From Vibrio halioticoli NBRC 102217 (GTDB taxonomy: Bacteria > Pseudomonadota > Gammaproteobacteria > Enterobacterales > Vibrionaceae), in contig NZ_BAUJ01000003.1 in NCBI RefSeq assembly GCF_000496695.1, forward strand, positions 62,001 to 126,000: 64,000 nt of DNA, written 5' to 3'. Below are positions 1-8,988 of the stretch, piece after piece. The notes below the pieces were generated by a model, which was given only the letters and a program-made list of their open reading frames with translations, ran no database searches and was not told the DNA's origin. Made by a program: the position numbers and the translations under genes. How positions within the stretch are numbered: position 1 is the stretch's first letter; the number at the start of each line of letters is the position of its first letter.

Positions 1-618
1 TTGTAAATTACATAATTTTTAATGAGTTATGTTGTTCATGTCTTACGCTTCTAACTAAGTATCTATTTGATGCAGTATGTTTAATTATGAAACAGAACTC
101 TCTGTGCTAAATCTAAGATTAATTTTATGAGAGGTTCGTTCGAAGAAGGAAGTGATCAATCTGTATTTAAATCTAAACTTTGAAGCCTCAGTCAAAGTTT
201 GGATTTAAAATATAGGTAACGAATTAAAATGTTTAACTTGATCACCTTTTAGGCATTATTCGCGATATGGCGTTGCAAAATGAAACACCATTTATGGGTA
301 ATAAGTTTCAATTTGAAATTGTCAGCATAAAAAAGAGGCGTTAAGGATTGAATTTTTACTGTTGAAGCAACAATTTTAATAGGAAAAAACGGTTAAGTAA
401 TAACAAGCATTTTTATTTAAGTTGTTGATTTAAATAAAATTATATTTGTATTTTTTATTGTTGGAGCTAAGGGTAGTAATAGATCTATAAGATTATGTTG
501 TTTATTGACTAGGTCATGTTCAATTTTGAACGTCGGTTGAGTTAATGTGATAGAGACTTCAATAAGTCAGACCATGAGAGATTATAATACGGCAATTATC
601 AATTGTTCTATTTAGCAT
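1..618. other. Gene-free AT-rich stretch upstream of dhaR
   Basis: No convincing coding region is visible on either strand. It is strongly AT-rich and holds one near-perfect long inverted repeat (listed separately) and a short palindrome, GTTCAA-TT-TTGAAC, at 518-531, which could be an operator for the downstream regulator. I could not settle on a promoter for dhaR. The left edge of the window may cut off the upstream gene to which part of this stretch belongs. Confidence 0.6.
166..209. repeat. 18-bp inverted repeat (long hairpin)
   Basis: Bases 166-183 and 192-209 are reverse complements over 18 positions, with one T:G wobble and an 8-base spacer. No T-run follows on the plus strand, so it is not a typical intrinsic terminator in that direction. 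It may be the terminator of a gene to the left, an operator, or a remnant of a mobile repeat. Confidence 0.7.
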
Positions 619-2547
619 ATGCTTTGTATCGAAGAGAGTAAAACTCGTTGGGATTTTTTCCAAAAGCATCAATGGGTTTCCCCTGAGTTTTCATTGTCGC
701 CAGTTTTCCAGTCTTGGCAGCGCTGTGTAAAACAGATGAGTGCTTATAACTGGTCTAAACCTCATATTGCATCAGGCTTTACGCTTGCATCTTTGAGGCG
801 CCATACTGAGCGCGTGATTAACTGCGCCATTACTGTAGTTGAAGACACTTACGATCTGCTTCGTGATGAGAAGCTATTGCTATTGGTCACCGATGATAAT
901 GGATGTGTCATGTTTACCATTGGGCATCACGAACTTGAGTTCAAAATGGAAAGCTTGGGCATTAAGGTGGGATGCTTTCTTAGTGAAGATAAAATTGGTA
1001 CCAATGCAGTGAGTTTTGCGATGGATACCAATATGCCAAGCTTGGTTTATGCTGGCGATCATTTTAAACGTGATCTGCATGATATTGCTGCCGCCGCCGC
1101 TCCTATTATTGATATCTATGGCAAATTACGTGGCACGGTAATGATGGTGCGATATGCTGAAGATTATCATACCGAAAACCTTGCTGTAGTTTCTTCTTGT
1201 GCTAAAGAAGTGAGCTTGCAACTGTATATCCAAAGTGAACAAGAAAATATGAATCGTCTTCAGTCTGCGCACACTGTTGCTCTGGATTATATGGAAGATG
1301 GTATTATTTCTTGGGACAGTGAAAATACGATTTCTTATATCAGTAGCCAAGCCGAAAAGTTACTGGATGTGCATAGCAATGATATGCTCGATAGAGAAGT
1401 GTTTAATGTAATTCGCTTTGCACCGAGCATTGTTGATTGTATTCAAAAACGTGAAACACTTCGTCAGAAGCAAACAACGTTTGAACTCAACGGACGTTTC
1501 ATTGAAGCGATCATTACCTATCGTTGTACGTCCGACTCTACTCATCTGTTATTTCTTCATCCGATAGATAAATTGGGTGTATTAAGTCAGATCAAAGAAA
1601 ACCACGAAGTCAGTTGTACCTTAGATAAGCTCCCTAATTCTTCTAAGAAAATGCAACATTTGATCAAAGTTGCGCGCAGAGCAATCAAAACTCAATTACC
1701 TATTTTAATTACAGGAGAGGAAGGGGTCGGTAAAGCTGATTTGGCGTTGGCTATTCATAATGAAAGTGAATACAGCTCAGGCCCATTTGTTACCTTAAAT
1801 TGCCGCTCTACCAATCCTTATCAGTTAATTCGAGATGCTCTAGGTTTTGATGGAGGGGAGGGGCAAGTATCGAAATTTGAACTGGCACAAAATGGAACGC
1901 TGTACATAGAGAATCTAGATTATCTTGGTATTGAGCTACAAGGTGTTATTTTAAAATTACTTAAAACGGGTCATATTAGTCGTAGTGATAGCCAGCGCTT
2001 AGTCAGCGTGAATTTTCAGTTGATTACCAGTACGACCGCCGATATGAGTGAGTTGGTTGCTAAGGGTGCGTTTGCTCGACAACTGTATTATGAGATCTCG
2101 CCTAATCAATTGCACATACCGCCATTAAGAAAGCGCCAAGAAGACATTGAGCAGATTATCTTTAGTCTTATTGAAAACTATGAATACACTCACAAAGTGA
2201 CGATTGAACTGGATAGTGAAGTGTTGGATATATTAAATGCGTATAGTTGGCCGGGGAATAACCCGCAGCTGAGCAATATCATTGAGCAAATTTTATTAAA
2301 TCGAGGCAGTAATAAAGTCACTTTGGAGGATGTTCCTGATGAGTTTAAGCGTTATTCTCTGCAAGATAAGCCACCTAAAATGTCCATTTTGACCTTAGAA
2401 GAATTAGAAAAGCAGGCCATTATTCAGTCATGGAAGGTGTTCGACGGTAAAATGCAAGATATGGCTCATGCATTAGATATTAGTCGTACCACTCTTTGGC
2501 GTAAGGTTAAAAAGTATCAATTAGAAGAGTTGGTAGAGGTCGGCTAG
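619..2547 (+). CDS. dhaR: DhaR, activator of dihydroxyacetone kinase genes
   Basis: A 642-residue regulator that matches E. coli DhaR (639 residues) along its whole length. The order is a GAF-like sensor (about residues 60-200), a PAS-like segment (215-320), an AAA+ domain (from about 335) and a C-terminal Fis-type helix-turn-helix ending in SRTTLWRKVKKYQ. The Walker A motif GEEGVGK is kept, but the sigma-54 contact loop GAFTGA is missing and Walker B is degraded to YIENLDY, as in E. coli DhaR, so it probably works with sigma-70 polymerase. In the known system, DhaK and DhaL compete for the sensor and report dihydroxyacetone. No clear ribosome binding site precedes this ATG; the next in-frame ATG (residue 40) would remove conserved sequence. 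It converges with dhaL. Confidence 0.9.
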   Translation: MLCIEESKTRWDFFQKHQWVSPEFSLSPVFQSWQRCVKQMSAYNWSKPHIASGFTLASLRRHTERVINCAITVVEDTYDLLRDEKLLLLVTDDNGCVMFTIGHHELEFKMESLGIKVGCFLSEDKIGTNAVSFAMDTNMPSLVYAGDHFKRDLHDIAAAAAPIIDIYGKLRGTVMMVRYAEDYHTENLAVVSSCAKEVSLQLYIQSEQENMNRLQSAHTVALDYMEDGIISWDSENTISYISSQAEKLLDVHSNDMLDREVFNVIRFAPSIVDCIQKRETLRQKQTTFELNGRFIEAIITYRCTSDSTHLLFLHPIDKLGVLSQIKENHEVSCTLDKLPNSSKKMQHLIKVARRAIKTQLPILITGEEGVGKADLALAIHNESEYSSGPFVTLNCRSTNPYQLIRDALGFDGGEGQVSKFELAQNGTLYIENLDYLGIELQGVILKLLKTGHISRSDSQRLVSVNFQLITSTTADMSELVAKGAFARQLYYEISPNQLHIPPLRKRQEDIEQIIFSLIENYEYTHKVTIELDSEVLDILNAYSWPGNNPQLSNIIEQILLNRGSNKVTLEDVPDEFKRYSLQDKPPKMSILTLEELEKQAIIQSWKVFDGKMQDMAHALDISRTTLWRKVKKYQLEELVEVG

Positions 2548-2608
2548 GTTGTAAGTGGGGGGAGCCTTAGTATTCCCTAGCCTTAAAAAAGAAAGTAATA
2601 AAAGAGCT

Positions 2609-3244
2609 TTAGTTGCCCTTCAAAGCTTGAACAAGCGCTTTAATTATTATTGCTGAAGAGGTCGCACCTGGATCTTGGTGACCAATACTTTGCTGCCCTA
2701 AATGTCTTGCGATGCCTTTGCTTGCTTGCATCTCAATGGTTGCGACTGCGCTTTTCTCTGCGGTCGTTACTAGTTCATCTAATAGGGAATGGATATCAGC
2801 TCCCGAGGCAATACTAAGCTTGGCTGTTTCTATCGTGGGTATCCAAACATCACACATGGTTTTTTCACCAGCCTTAGCTTTACCACGCAAAATGACGCCA
2901 TCAACCCCTTGCTTCAATGAATCAATAAGCTCTTCAAAAGAGAGCTGTTCTCGCGTACCAATCGCTTCAGCTGTACGCAGAAACAAGGTGCTATATAAGG
3001 GTCCGCTTGCACCTCCAACATTGTAGAGAAGAGTCACACCAACGTTTTTTAAAATAGTGGCTATATTCTGCCTTTCAACTTTGGGTAGATTTTGCGCTAT
3101 GATGGTAAAACCGCGATTGAGGTGTGCCCCATGATCAGCATCACCTATGTCACGATCCAGATCGGTTAGAAATTCTTGTTCTTGTTGTAAGTTTTTCGCG
3201 CAATGTGCAAGCCACTGTACAATATGTTGTTTCTCGATCAGCAT
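2609..3244 (-). CDS. dhaL: DhaL, ADP-binding subunit of PTS-type dihydroxyacetone kinase
   Basis: A 211-residue DhaL, close to the E. coli length of 210. The Mg-ADP ligands Asp30, Asp35 and Asp37 sit in the motif DIGDADHG, and the nucleotide loop GGASGPLYSTLF follows. In the PTS-type enzyme, DhaL keeps its ADP bound, receives phosphate from DhaM and passes it to dihydroxyacetone held by DhaK. In E. coli the ADP form also activates DhaR. It is the second gene of a two-gene minus-strand operon, 15 bases after dhaK. The usual third partner, dhaM, is not in the window. Confidence 0.93.
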   Translation of the reverse strand: MLIEKQHIVQWLAHCAKNLQQEQEFLTDLDRDIGDADHGAHLNRGFTIIAQNLPKVERQNIATILKNVGVTLLYNVGGASGPLYSTLFLRTAEAIGTREQLSFEELIDSLKQGVDGVILRGKAKAGEKTMCDVWIPTIETAKLSIASGADIHSLLDELVTTAEKSAVATIEMQASKGIARHLGQQSIGHQDPGATSSAIIIKALVQALKGN

Positions 3245-3259
3245 TTTATTGTCCTTGCA

Positions 3260-4318
3260 TTACCACTTGATTGCGGCAGTATCGACAGGGGCATCAAACA
3301 GTTCAACCATCTCTGGGTCTGCTTTGAGTAAGGTAATGGAGAGACCTTCCATATCAAGGCCTGTACAATAGTTACCTACCATATTTCGTACAATATGATA
3401 GTTGGAGTTTTGGCAACACTTCCAAAGTTGATTGTAGGCGATATAAAGCTCAGATACCGGAGTTCCGCCAAGTCCATTGACGATAGCGATGTAATCGTCT
3501 CCTTCACAGAAAGTATCAATAGAGGATTCTATTTCGTTCCACTTACCTTCTTCACGATCCCAAGTGCGTAAGGTGCGAGTGTATTCATTATCCTCTTTTA
3601 AAGCCAGAAACATGCGTGTGATTAAATCATTTGCATTGTGATATTCGATGCGCTCAATGCCAGGCTCGCCGTGAATACCGACACCAAATTCAACTTCATT
3701 ATCTGCAAGTTCAAAAGAGGCTTGTCTAGCGGCAGGAACGATACAAGATTTCAGCGCTACGCTGATAGTTCGACAGTGATTATTAACTCGGCGACCTAGT
3801 TCCTCGCATTGCTCAAGAGTGTAGCCTTTAGCCGCTGCAGCACCGACAATTTTCTCCACTAAAACCGTCCCTGTGACTCCGCGACGACCTGTGGTGTATA
3901 AGCTACGTTTAACGGCTATATCATCATCAATAAGTACAGAGCCCACTTTTACACCATCAGCATGCAGTAACTCTACTGCAAGCTCAAAGTTCATTATGTC
4001 GCCAATGTAATTCTTGATAAAGAATAGAACACCTTGTTCTGTTTTTACTTGGCTAGCGCATTCGTAGGCTTGATCTGGGGTTGCACGAGTAAAGATCTCT
4101 CCTGGACAGGCTCCAGTGATCATACCTTTACCCACAAAGCCTGTATGTAGAGGTTCGTGACCAGAGGCACCACCAGAAACCAAGGCCACTTGATTGGGAG
4201 ATGACTCGTGCCAGACATAACAAGGGTTATTATTCATCTTGAGGCTTGGTCGTGATGCGATAAGACCTTTTGTTTGCTCTAGCACAATGTGTTCTATGTT
4301 ATTTATTATTTTTTTCAT
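3260..4318 (-). CDS. dhaK: DhaK, dihydroxyacetone-binding subunit
   Basis: A 352-residue protein matching E. coli DhaK (356 residues) from its first residues. The substrate-binding His216 lies in FGVGIHGEPG and would form the covalent hemiaminal with dihydroxyacetone. His54 (SGHEP) and Asp107 (IGD) match the catalytic pair. It makes dihydroxyacetone phosphate in the cytoplasm together with DhaL and a phosphate donor. It is divergent from gldA across a shared 318-base control region. In E. coli, DhaK also holds DhaR in check when substrate is absent. The ribosome binding site is weak (AAAAAAGATA before the ATG). Confidence 0.93.
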   Translation of the reverse strand: MKKIINNIEHIVLEQTKGLIASRPSLKMNNNPCYVWHESSPNQVALVSGGASGHEPLHTGFVGKGMITGACPGEIFTRATPDQAYECASQVKTEQGVLFFIKNYIGDIMNFELAVELLHADGVKVGSVLIDDDIAVKRSLYTTGRRGVTGTVLVEKIVGAAAAKGYTLEQCEELGRRVNNHCRTISVALKSCIVPAARQASFELADNEVEFGVGIHGEPGIERIEYHNANDLITRMFLALKEDNEYTRTLRTWDREEGKWNEIESSIDTFCEGDDYIAIVNGLGGTPVSELYIAYNQLWKCCQNSNYHIVRNMVGNYCTGLDMEGLSITLLKADPEMVELFDAPVDTAAIKW

Positions 4319-4636
4319 TATCTTTTTTAAAGCTATTATTAGTAGGGCTTAGACAATAATAAAACACTCAATATTGAGTATCAATTTTTTCTATTTGATT
4401 CATTTTGAAACGTTCATTTTTGCATCGACGTTTCAGTTTGAAACGTATTTTTAAGTATTTAATAGTAAGTGTGACGCTGATATTGCTTTCACTTTTAACG
4501 ATTACTTTATTTGATGCTATTTGATATGAGTGTCATAGTTCAACTTGAAATGAACAATAATTTCTTCAGGTTTTCTATATTCATTTAATAAGATGATTCC
4601 AACGTTTAAAGAAGACAAAAACGAAAGGTCAAGAAA
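4319..4636. promoter_or_regulatory. Divergent control region between dhaK and gldA
   Basis: A 318-base AT-rich gap with no coding sequence between divergent operons. The octamer TGAAACGT occurs at 4406-4413 and 4439-4446 on the plus strand and inverted (ACGTTTCA) at 4428-4435. A further TTCAA/TTGAA inverted pair lies around 4538-4550. These are the best candidates for DhaR or another regulator's operators. I did not find a promoter with good spacing. Confidence 0.55.
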
Positions 4637-5725
4637 ATGGATAAAATAATTATTAGCCCAAGTAAATATGTTCAAGGTGAAAATGCAATTGAGTCTATCG
4701 CAAGCTACGTATTGACTCTAGGTCAAAACCCTATAGCAATTGCCGATGAGTTTGTCACTGGCTTAGTAGGTGAAAAAGTAAAAGGTAGCTTCGCAGCCGA
4801 AAATACCCCAGTTACTATGGAATTGTTTAACGGCGAATGTTCTCGTAAAGAAATTGAACGTGTGCTTGATATTGTTGCGACTCAAAAGAACGACGTTATT
4901 GTTGGTATCGGTGGTGGTAAAACCTTAGATACAGCTAAAGCTGTTGCTTTCTACTCTAAAATTCCAGTGGTGGTTGTTCCTACTATCGCCTCTACGGATG
5001 CCCCTACTAGTGCACTTGCTGTTATCTATACCCCAGAGGGTGAGTTCAGTGAATACCTAATGTTCCCGCAAAACCCGAACATGGTCATCATGGATACCGC
5101 GGTCATCGCTAAAGCGCCAGTTCGCTTATTGGTTGCTGGTATGGGGGATGCTTTATCTACTTACTTTGAAGCACGTGCCAACATGACTTCAGGTAAAGCA
5201 ACAATGGCAGGTGGTGCACCAACACGTTCAGCTCAAGTGTTAGCTAAATTGTGTTACGAAACCATTCTTGAAGACGGTGTAAAAGCTAAAATAGCGGCGG
5301 AAAATGGCGTCAGTACTAAAGCGCTAGAAAACGTCATCGAAGCAAACACTTACTTAAGTGGTATTGGCTTTGAAAGTAGTGGTCTTGCGGGTGCACACGC
5401 TATCCACAACGGTCTAACTAAACTTGAAGAGTGTCACCACCTTTACCATGGTGAAAAAGTAGCATTTGGTACTTTAGTTCAATTAGTTCTGGAAAATGCA
5501 GCGCAAGAAGAAATTGATACCGTACTCGACTTCTGTCGTAGCGTCGGCTTGCCTACCAATCTATTTGACATGGGTGTTACTGAAATTAACCACGATAAAC
5601 TACGTGAAGTTGCTCAAGGCTCAACTGCAGAAGGTGAAACTATTCACAATATGCCGTTCCCTGTAACTGAAGATTCAGTCTATGCAGCATTATTGACTGC
5701 ACACCAAATAGGTTTAAATAAATAA
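4637..5725 (+). CDS. gldA: Glycerol dehydrogenase, NAD-dependent
   Basis: A 362-residue iron/zinc alcohol dehydrogenase of the GldA type (E. coli 367 residues), which interconverts glycerol and dihydroxyacetone with NAD. The cofactor motif GIGGGKTLDTAKA is at about residue 90. The metal ligands are Asp171 (MGDAL), His254 (GAHAIHNG) and His271 (YHGEKVAFG). Some GldA enzymes also reduce hydroxyacetone or methylglyoxal. The start has an AAAGG site about 9 bases upstream. It is followed 53 bases later by the dihydroxyacetone kinase gene, so the pair would oxidise glycerol and phosphorylate the product. Confidence 0.95.
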   Translation: MDKIIISPSKYVQGENAIESIASYVLTLGQNPIAIADEFVTGLVGEKVKGSFAAENTPVTMELFNGECSRKEIERVLDIVATQKNDVIVGIGGGKTLDTAKAVAFYSKIPVVVVPTIASTDAPTSALAVIYTPEGEFSEYLMFPQNPNMVIMDTAVIAKAPVRLLVAGMGDALSTYFEARANMTSGKATMAGGAPTRSAQVLAKLCYETILEDGVKAKIAAENGVSTKALENVIEANTYLSGIGFESSGLAGAHAIHNGLTKLEECHHLYHGEKVAFGTLVQLVLENAAQEEIDTVLDFCRSVGLPTNLFDMGVTEINHDKLREVAQGSTAEGETIHNMPFPVTEDSVYAALLTAHQIGLNK

Positions 5726-5778
5726 ACCTTAATTATTTATAAGTAAATAAAACACTTAAATCTTATAAAGAGATAAAT

Positions 5779-7401
5779 ATGTCTGATCTTATTTTAAATA
5801 AAAAAGAATCGATCGTTATTGATTCTATTCTCGGTAGCCTTTATACCGGGTCAAAAGAGAATCTAACCTTATTAGATTTCAACAATGATATTAAAATTGT
5901 TGCTCGTAACGACTGGAATAAAGACAAAGTTGCATTAATTTGTGGCGGTGGCTCTGGCCATGAGCCTGCACATGCTGGTTTTGTTGGTAAAGGTATGTTG
6001 ACTGCTGCGGTATGTGGCGATCTATTTGCGGCTCCAAGTGTGGATGCAGTATTAAATGCTATTTTGCATGTTACTGGCGACGCGGGTTGCTTGGTTATTA
6101 TCAAAAACTATACCGGTGACCGTTTAAACTTTGGCTTGGCTGTTGAAAAAGCAAAAGAGATGGGTCGCAAGGTAGATTTGATTGTGGTGGGTGATGACAT
6201 TTCTATCCCAAGCAATCCTCAACCACGTGGTATCGCAGGGACTTTGTTTGTACAAAAAGTCGCAGGTTATGTTGCTGAAAACGGTGGCTCATTAGAAGAG
6301 GTAAAACAAGCTGCTATTGATGCTCACGATAAAATTGCCTCTATTGGTGTTGCATTAACAAGCTGTTCTTTACCTGGCGAAACTAACGATCGTATTGCTT
6401 TAGGTAAAGCTGAGCTAGGTCTTGGTATTCATGGTGAACCTGGTATCGAAACGATTGATCTGCCAGCAGCTAAAGATCTTGTGTCTACTATGGTCGCTAA
6501 GCTAGTTGCTGCTAAGCCAGTCGAAGAGAATGCACTGCTATTGAATAACCTTGGTGGCCTATCTCCTATTGAGATGAATATCGTAGCCAAAGAATTGATG
6601 GAATCAGAGCTAGGCTCAAGAGCAAAATTTATTGTTAGTGGTCCTTTGATGACAGCAATAGATATGAAAGGCTTCTCTATTTCCACCATTCAATTGACTG
6701 AAGAGATTGCGAAAGCACTTGAGTTTGGCGTTGAAACCGCTGCATGGCCAGGCGTTGTTGCTCGTCGTGAATTGCCTATTACTGCATGCGAAGATCAAGT
6801 GGCGAAGAATGTCTTTGAACCTTCACACGATCAAGAAACTGCTTTGGTTCTAAGCAAAGTGTGCCAGTCGATCATTGAGATCGAAGGTGAGCTTAACCAC
6901 TTGGATTCAATTGTAGGTGATGGTGATACAGGTTCTACGTTTGCCGCTGGTGCACGTAAGATCCTTGCCGAGCTTGAAGCCAACAACCTACCACTGCAAG
7001 ACAAAGCAAAGTTACTTACAACTATTGCTAACTGCTTGACCACAGTAATGGGTGGCTCTTCAGGTGTATTACTTTCTATTTTATTCACTGCCTCGGGTCG
7101 TGACTATGACTTGAATGGCTCTTTACCTAAAGCATTACAAGCAGGCTTAGCTCAAATGATGGCTTATGGTGGCGCAAAACCTGGCGACCGCACCATGATT
7201 GATGCACTTCACCCTGCACTTGAAGCTTGGGCTGAGCAAGGCTTTGTACAGGCAATTGCTGCGGCAAAAGCGGGTGCAGAAGCGACAGCTAAGATGACAA
7301 ATGCAAAAGCAGGCCGTTCGTCTTATCTAAATAGCGACAGCTTGTCAGGAACCAAAGATCCAGGTGCCTTTGCGGTAGAAACTGTATTCAATCAATTTTA
7401 A
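5779..7401 (+). CDS. ATP-dependent dihydroxyacetone kinase (DhaK-DhaL fused type)
   Basis: A 540-residue single-chain kinase of the Citrobacter/eukaryote type. The DhaK half has CGGGSGHEPAHAGF at residues 56-69 and the substrate His218 in LGIHGEPG. The DhaL half begins around residue 345, with the metal-binding GDGDTG at 380-385 and the nucleotide loop GGSSGV at 425-430. It uses ATP directly, unlike the PTS-type DhaKL encoded on the opposite strand. Triose or tetrulose specificity (dihydroxyacetone versus erythrulose) cannot be decided from motifs; the neighbouring gldA favours dihydroxyacetone. Confidence 0.93.
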   Translation: MSDLILNKKESIVIDSILGSLYTGSKENLTLLDFNNDIKIVARNDWNKDKVALICGGGSGHEPAHAGFVGKGMLTAAVCGDLFAAPSVDAVLNAILHVTGDAGCLVIIKNYTGDRLNFGLAVEKAKEMGRKVDLIVVGDDISIPSNPQPRGIAGTLFVQKVAGYVAENGGSLEEVKQAAIDAHDKIASIGVALTSCSLPGETNDRIALGKAELGLGIHGEPGIETIDLPAAKDLVSTMVAKLVAAKPVEENALLLNNLGGLSPIEMNIVAKELMESELGSRAKFIVSGPLMTAIDMKGFSISTIQLTEEIAKALEFGVETAAWPGVVARRELPITACEDQVAKNVFEPSHDQETALVLSKVCQSIIEIEGELNHLDSIVGDGDTGSTFAAGARKILAELEANNLPLQDKAKLLTTIANCLTTVMGGSSGVLLSILFTASGRDYDLNGSLPKALQAGLAQMMAYGGAKPGDRTMIDALHPALEAWAEQGFVQAIAAAKAGAEATAKMTNAKAGRSSYLNSDSLSGTKDPGAFAVETVFNQF

Positions 7402-7569
7402 TCAAGGATATCTCACGAATAGAGTTGCTGATTTGAATTACCCTACACAGATAGTCAGTAACTTAGTGGATAGCACGTATTAAAAAATATAAACGTGAAA
7501 TATGGAATCAGGTCCTTATCAGTAGTCTTCTGACTTATTGAGGGACCCTGGTCCACCGAGGAAATTAAA
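7402..7569 (+). promoter_or_regulatory. Leader before the MFS gene with alternative stems
   Basis: A 168-base gap inside the operon. GGACC at 7543-7547 is complementary both to GGTCC at 7511-7515 and to GGTCC at 7550-7554, so two exclusive stems are possible. The second stem ends four bases before the GAGG ribosome binding site (7558-7561). CACGT and ACGTG also occur in inverted orientation between about 7470 and 7500. Whether this is regulatory is not known. Confidence 0.35.
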
Positions 7570-8871
7570 ATGAAAAAAGAAAATCTCGCAAGATATTTCC
7601 AGTTTGCGTTAGTCATACTCGCAGCTGGAGCGGTATTCCCCCTAGTATATTTAAAGGCGCAATATCAAGAGACTATTTTAGAAGTCTTCCAAATGAGTGT
7701 AACCGATTTAAATAATATTTATTCCATTCTGGGTTTAGTATTTATTGCAGGTTATTTCCCTAGTGGCGTATTAAGTGACAAATTTAGTGCGAAGGGATTA
7801 TTAGTTGTTAGCTTGCTAGGTACTGCAGTTGGTGGTTTTTGGTTTGCTCAAGTACCAGATTTTAATGGTGTAGTCGGTTGCTTTGTTGTATGGGGTATCT
7901 TCTCTGTACTGACTTTCTGGTCTGCACATATGAAGCTAACTAAGATGCTATCTACTCCAGAAGAGGAAGGGCGATTCTTCGGTATTTTAGACGGCGGTCG
8001 AGGCTTAGTTGAAGCAGCCCTAGGTAGTATCGCATTAGCATTATTCTCTGCCACGCTAGCTGGTAGCACAGAGATTACTAGTAAAGCGACTGCATTGACT
8101 TCAGTTATCTATATGTATTCGATTGCTCTAGTAGTGATTGCTATCTTAGTGGCTATTTTTGTTAAAACTCATGACGAAAAAGTAGAAAAAACAGAAGAAG
8201 GGTTCAAACTAAAAGATGTAGGTAAAATCCTTAAAAATAAATTTGTATACATCCATGGCTTGATTATTTTCTGTGGTTATTCAGTGTTTTGGGCAACTTA
8301 CTATTACGGTGGTCACTTACAAACCAATCTAGGCTTTGATGCTGTCGCTGTAGGCTCAACTATGGTTGGTGTGCTTTGGATGCGTCCACTTGGTGGTTTC
8401 ATCGGTGGTTACCTAGCTGACAAAATTGGCAAAGCAATTACCGTATTTATCGGCATGATCGGCGGCTGTCTAAGCTTGCTAGCATTAGCGCTAATTTCTA
8501 GCTCAGCAAGTGCAACACTCATTGGTGCACTAGTGCTTCTAACTGGCTTCTTTGCTTATATCATTCGCGGTACATACTGGTCATTACTAGGACAAGCTAA
8601 AATTAGCGCGACTCTAACCGGTACAGCAATTGGTTGTGTGAGCTTAATTGGTTATTTCCCAGATATCTTTATCCCTCAAATGAACAGCGTTCTTTGGAGT
8701 ACTTATGGTAATGAAGGCGGCTATAAAGCGTATTTCATCGCAACCATGATTATTGGTCTTATCGGTGCAATCTTAGCGCTTGTATTCCACAAACTATCTA
8801 AAGCTGAAGATGCTAAATCAACTAACGTAGAAAAAGAAATATTAGTGAAGACTGAGAAAGCCATCGCTTAA
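7570..8871 (+). CDS. MFS transporter, probably for glycerol/dihydroxyacetone-related substrate
   Basis: A 433-residue inner-membrane protein with about twelve hydrophobic segments and the MFS loop signature SGVLSDKFSAKG between helices 2 and 3, with its echo GGYLADKIGKA in the second half. A charged central loop (HDEKVEKTEEG) divides the halves. It resembles the YihN-like branch of the superfamily rather than a drug exporter. A good GAGG site precedes the start. Its place after gldA and the kinase suggests import of a triose or a glycerol-derived compound; the substrate is inferred from context only. Confidence 0.8.
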   Translation: MKKENLARYFQFALVILAAGAVFPLVYLKAQYQETILEVFQMSVTDLNNIYSILGLVFIAGYFPSGVLSDKFSAKGLLVVSLLGTAVGGFWFAQVPDFNGVVGCFVVWGIFSVLTFWSAHMKLTKMLSTPEEEGRFFGILDGGRGLVEAALGSIALALFSATLAGSTEITSKATALTSVIYMYSIALVVIAILVAIFVKTHDEKVEKTEEGFKLKDVGKILKNKFVYIHGLIIFCGYSVFWATYYYGGHLQTNLGFDAVAVGSTMVGVLWMRPLGGFIGGYLADKIGKAITVFIGMIGGCLSLLALALISSSASATLIGALVLLTGFFAYIIRGTYWSLLGQAKISATLTGTAIGCVSLIGYFPDIFIPQMNSVLWSTYGNEGGYKAYFIATMIIGLIGAILALVFHKLSKAEDAKSTNVEKEILVKTEKAIA

Positions 8872-8988
8872 TTTATTTATTGCAACATTATGTTGTATCA
8901 CGAACAAATAAAGAGAAATACAATGAAAGTTAATCTACATATTAATAAAGATAAAAATCGTTTTAATATTAAAGAAGGCGATAAAACA

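Noticed and set aside
266..293. ATGGCGTT with a partly matching complement, as an integron attC-like site
   Set aside because: The stem is short and imperfect and the core sites expected of attC (GTTRRRY and RYYYAAC) are not paired.
3147..3371. Plus-strand open frames opposite dhaL and dhaK
   Set aside because: Shadows of the conserved minus-strand genes, with no ribosome binding sites.
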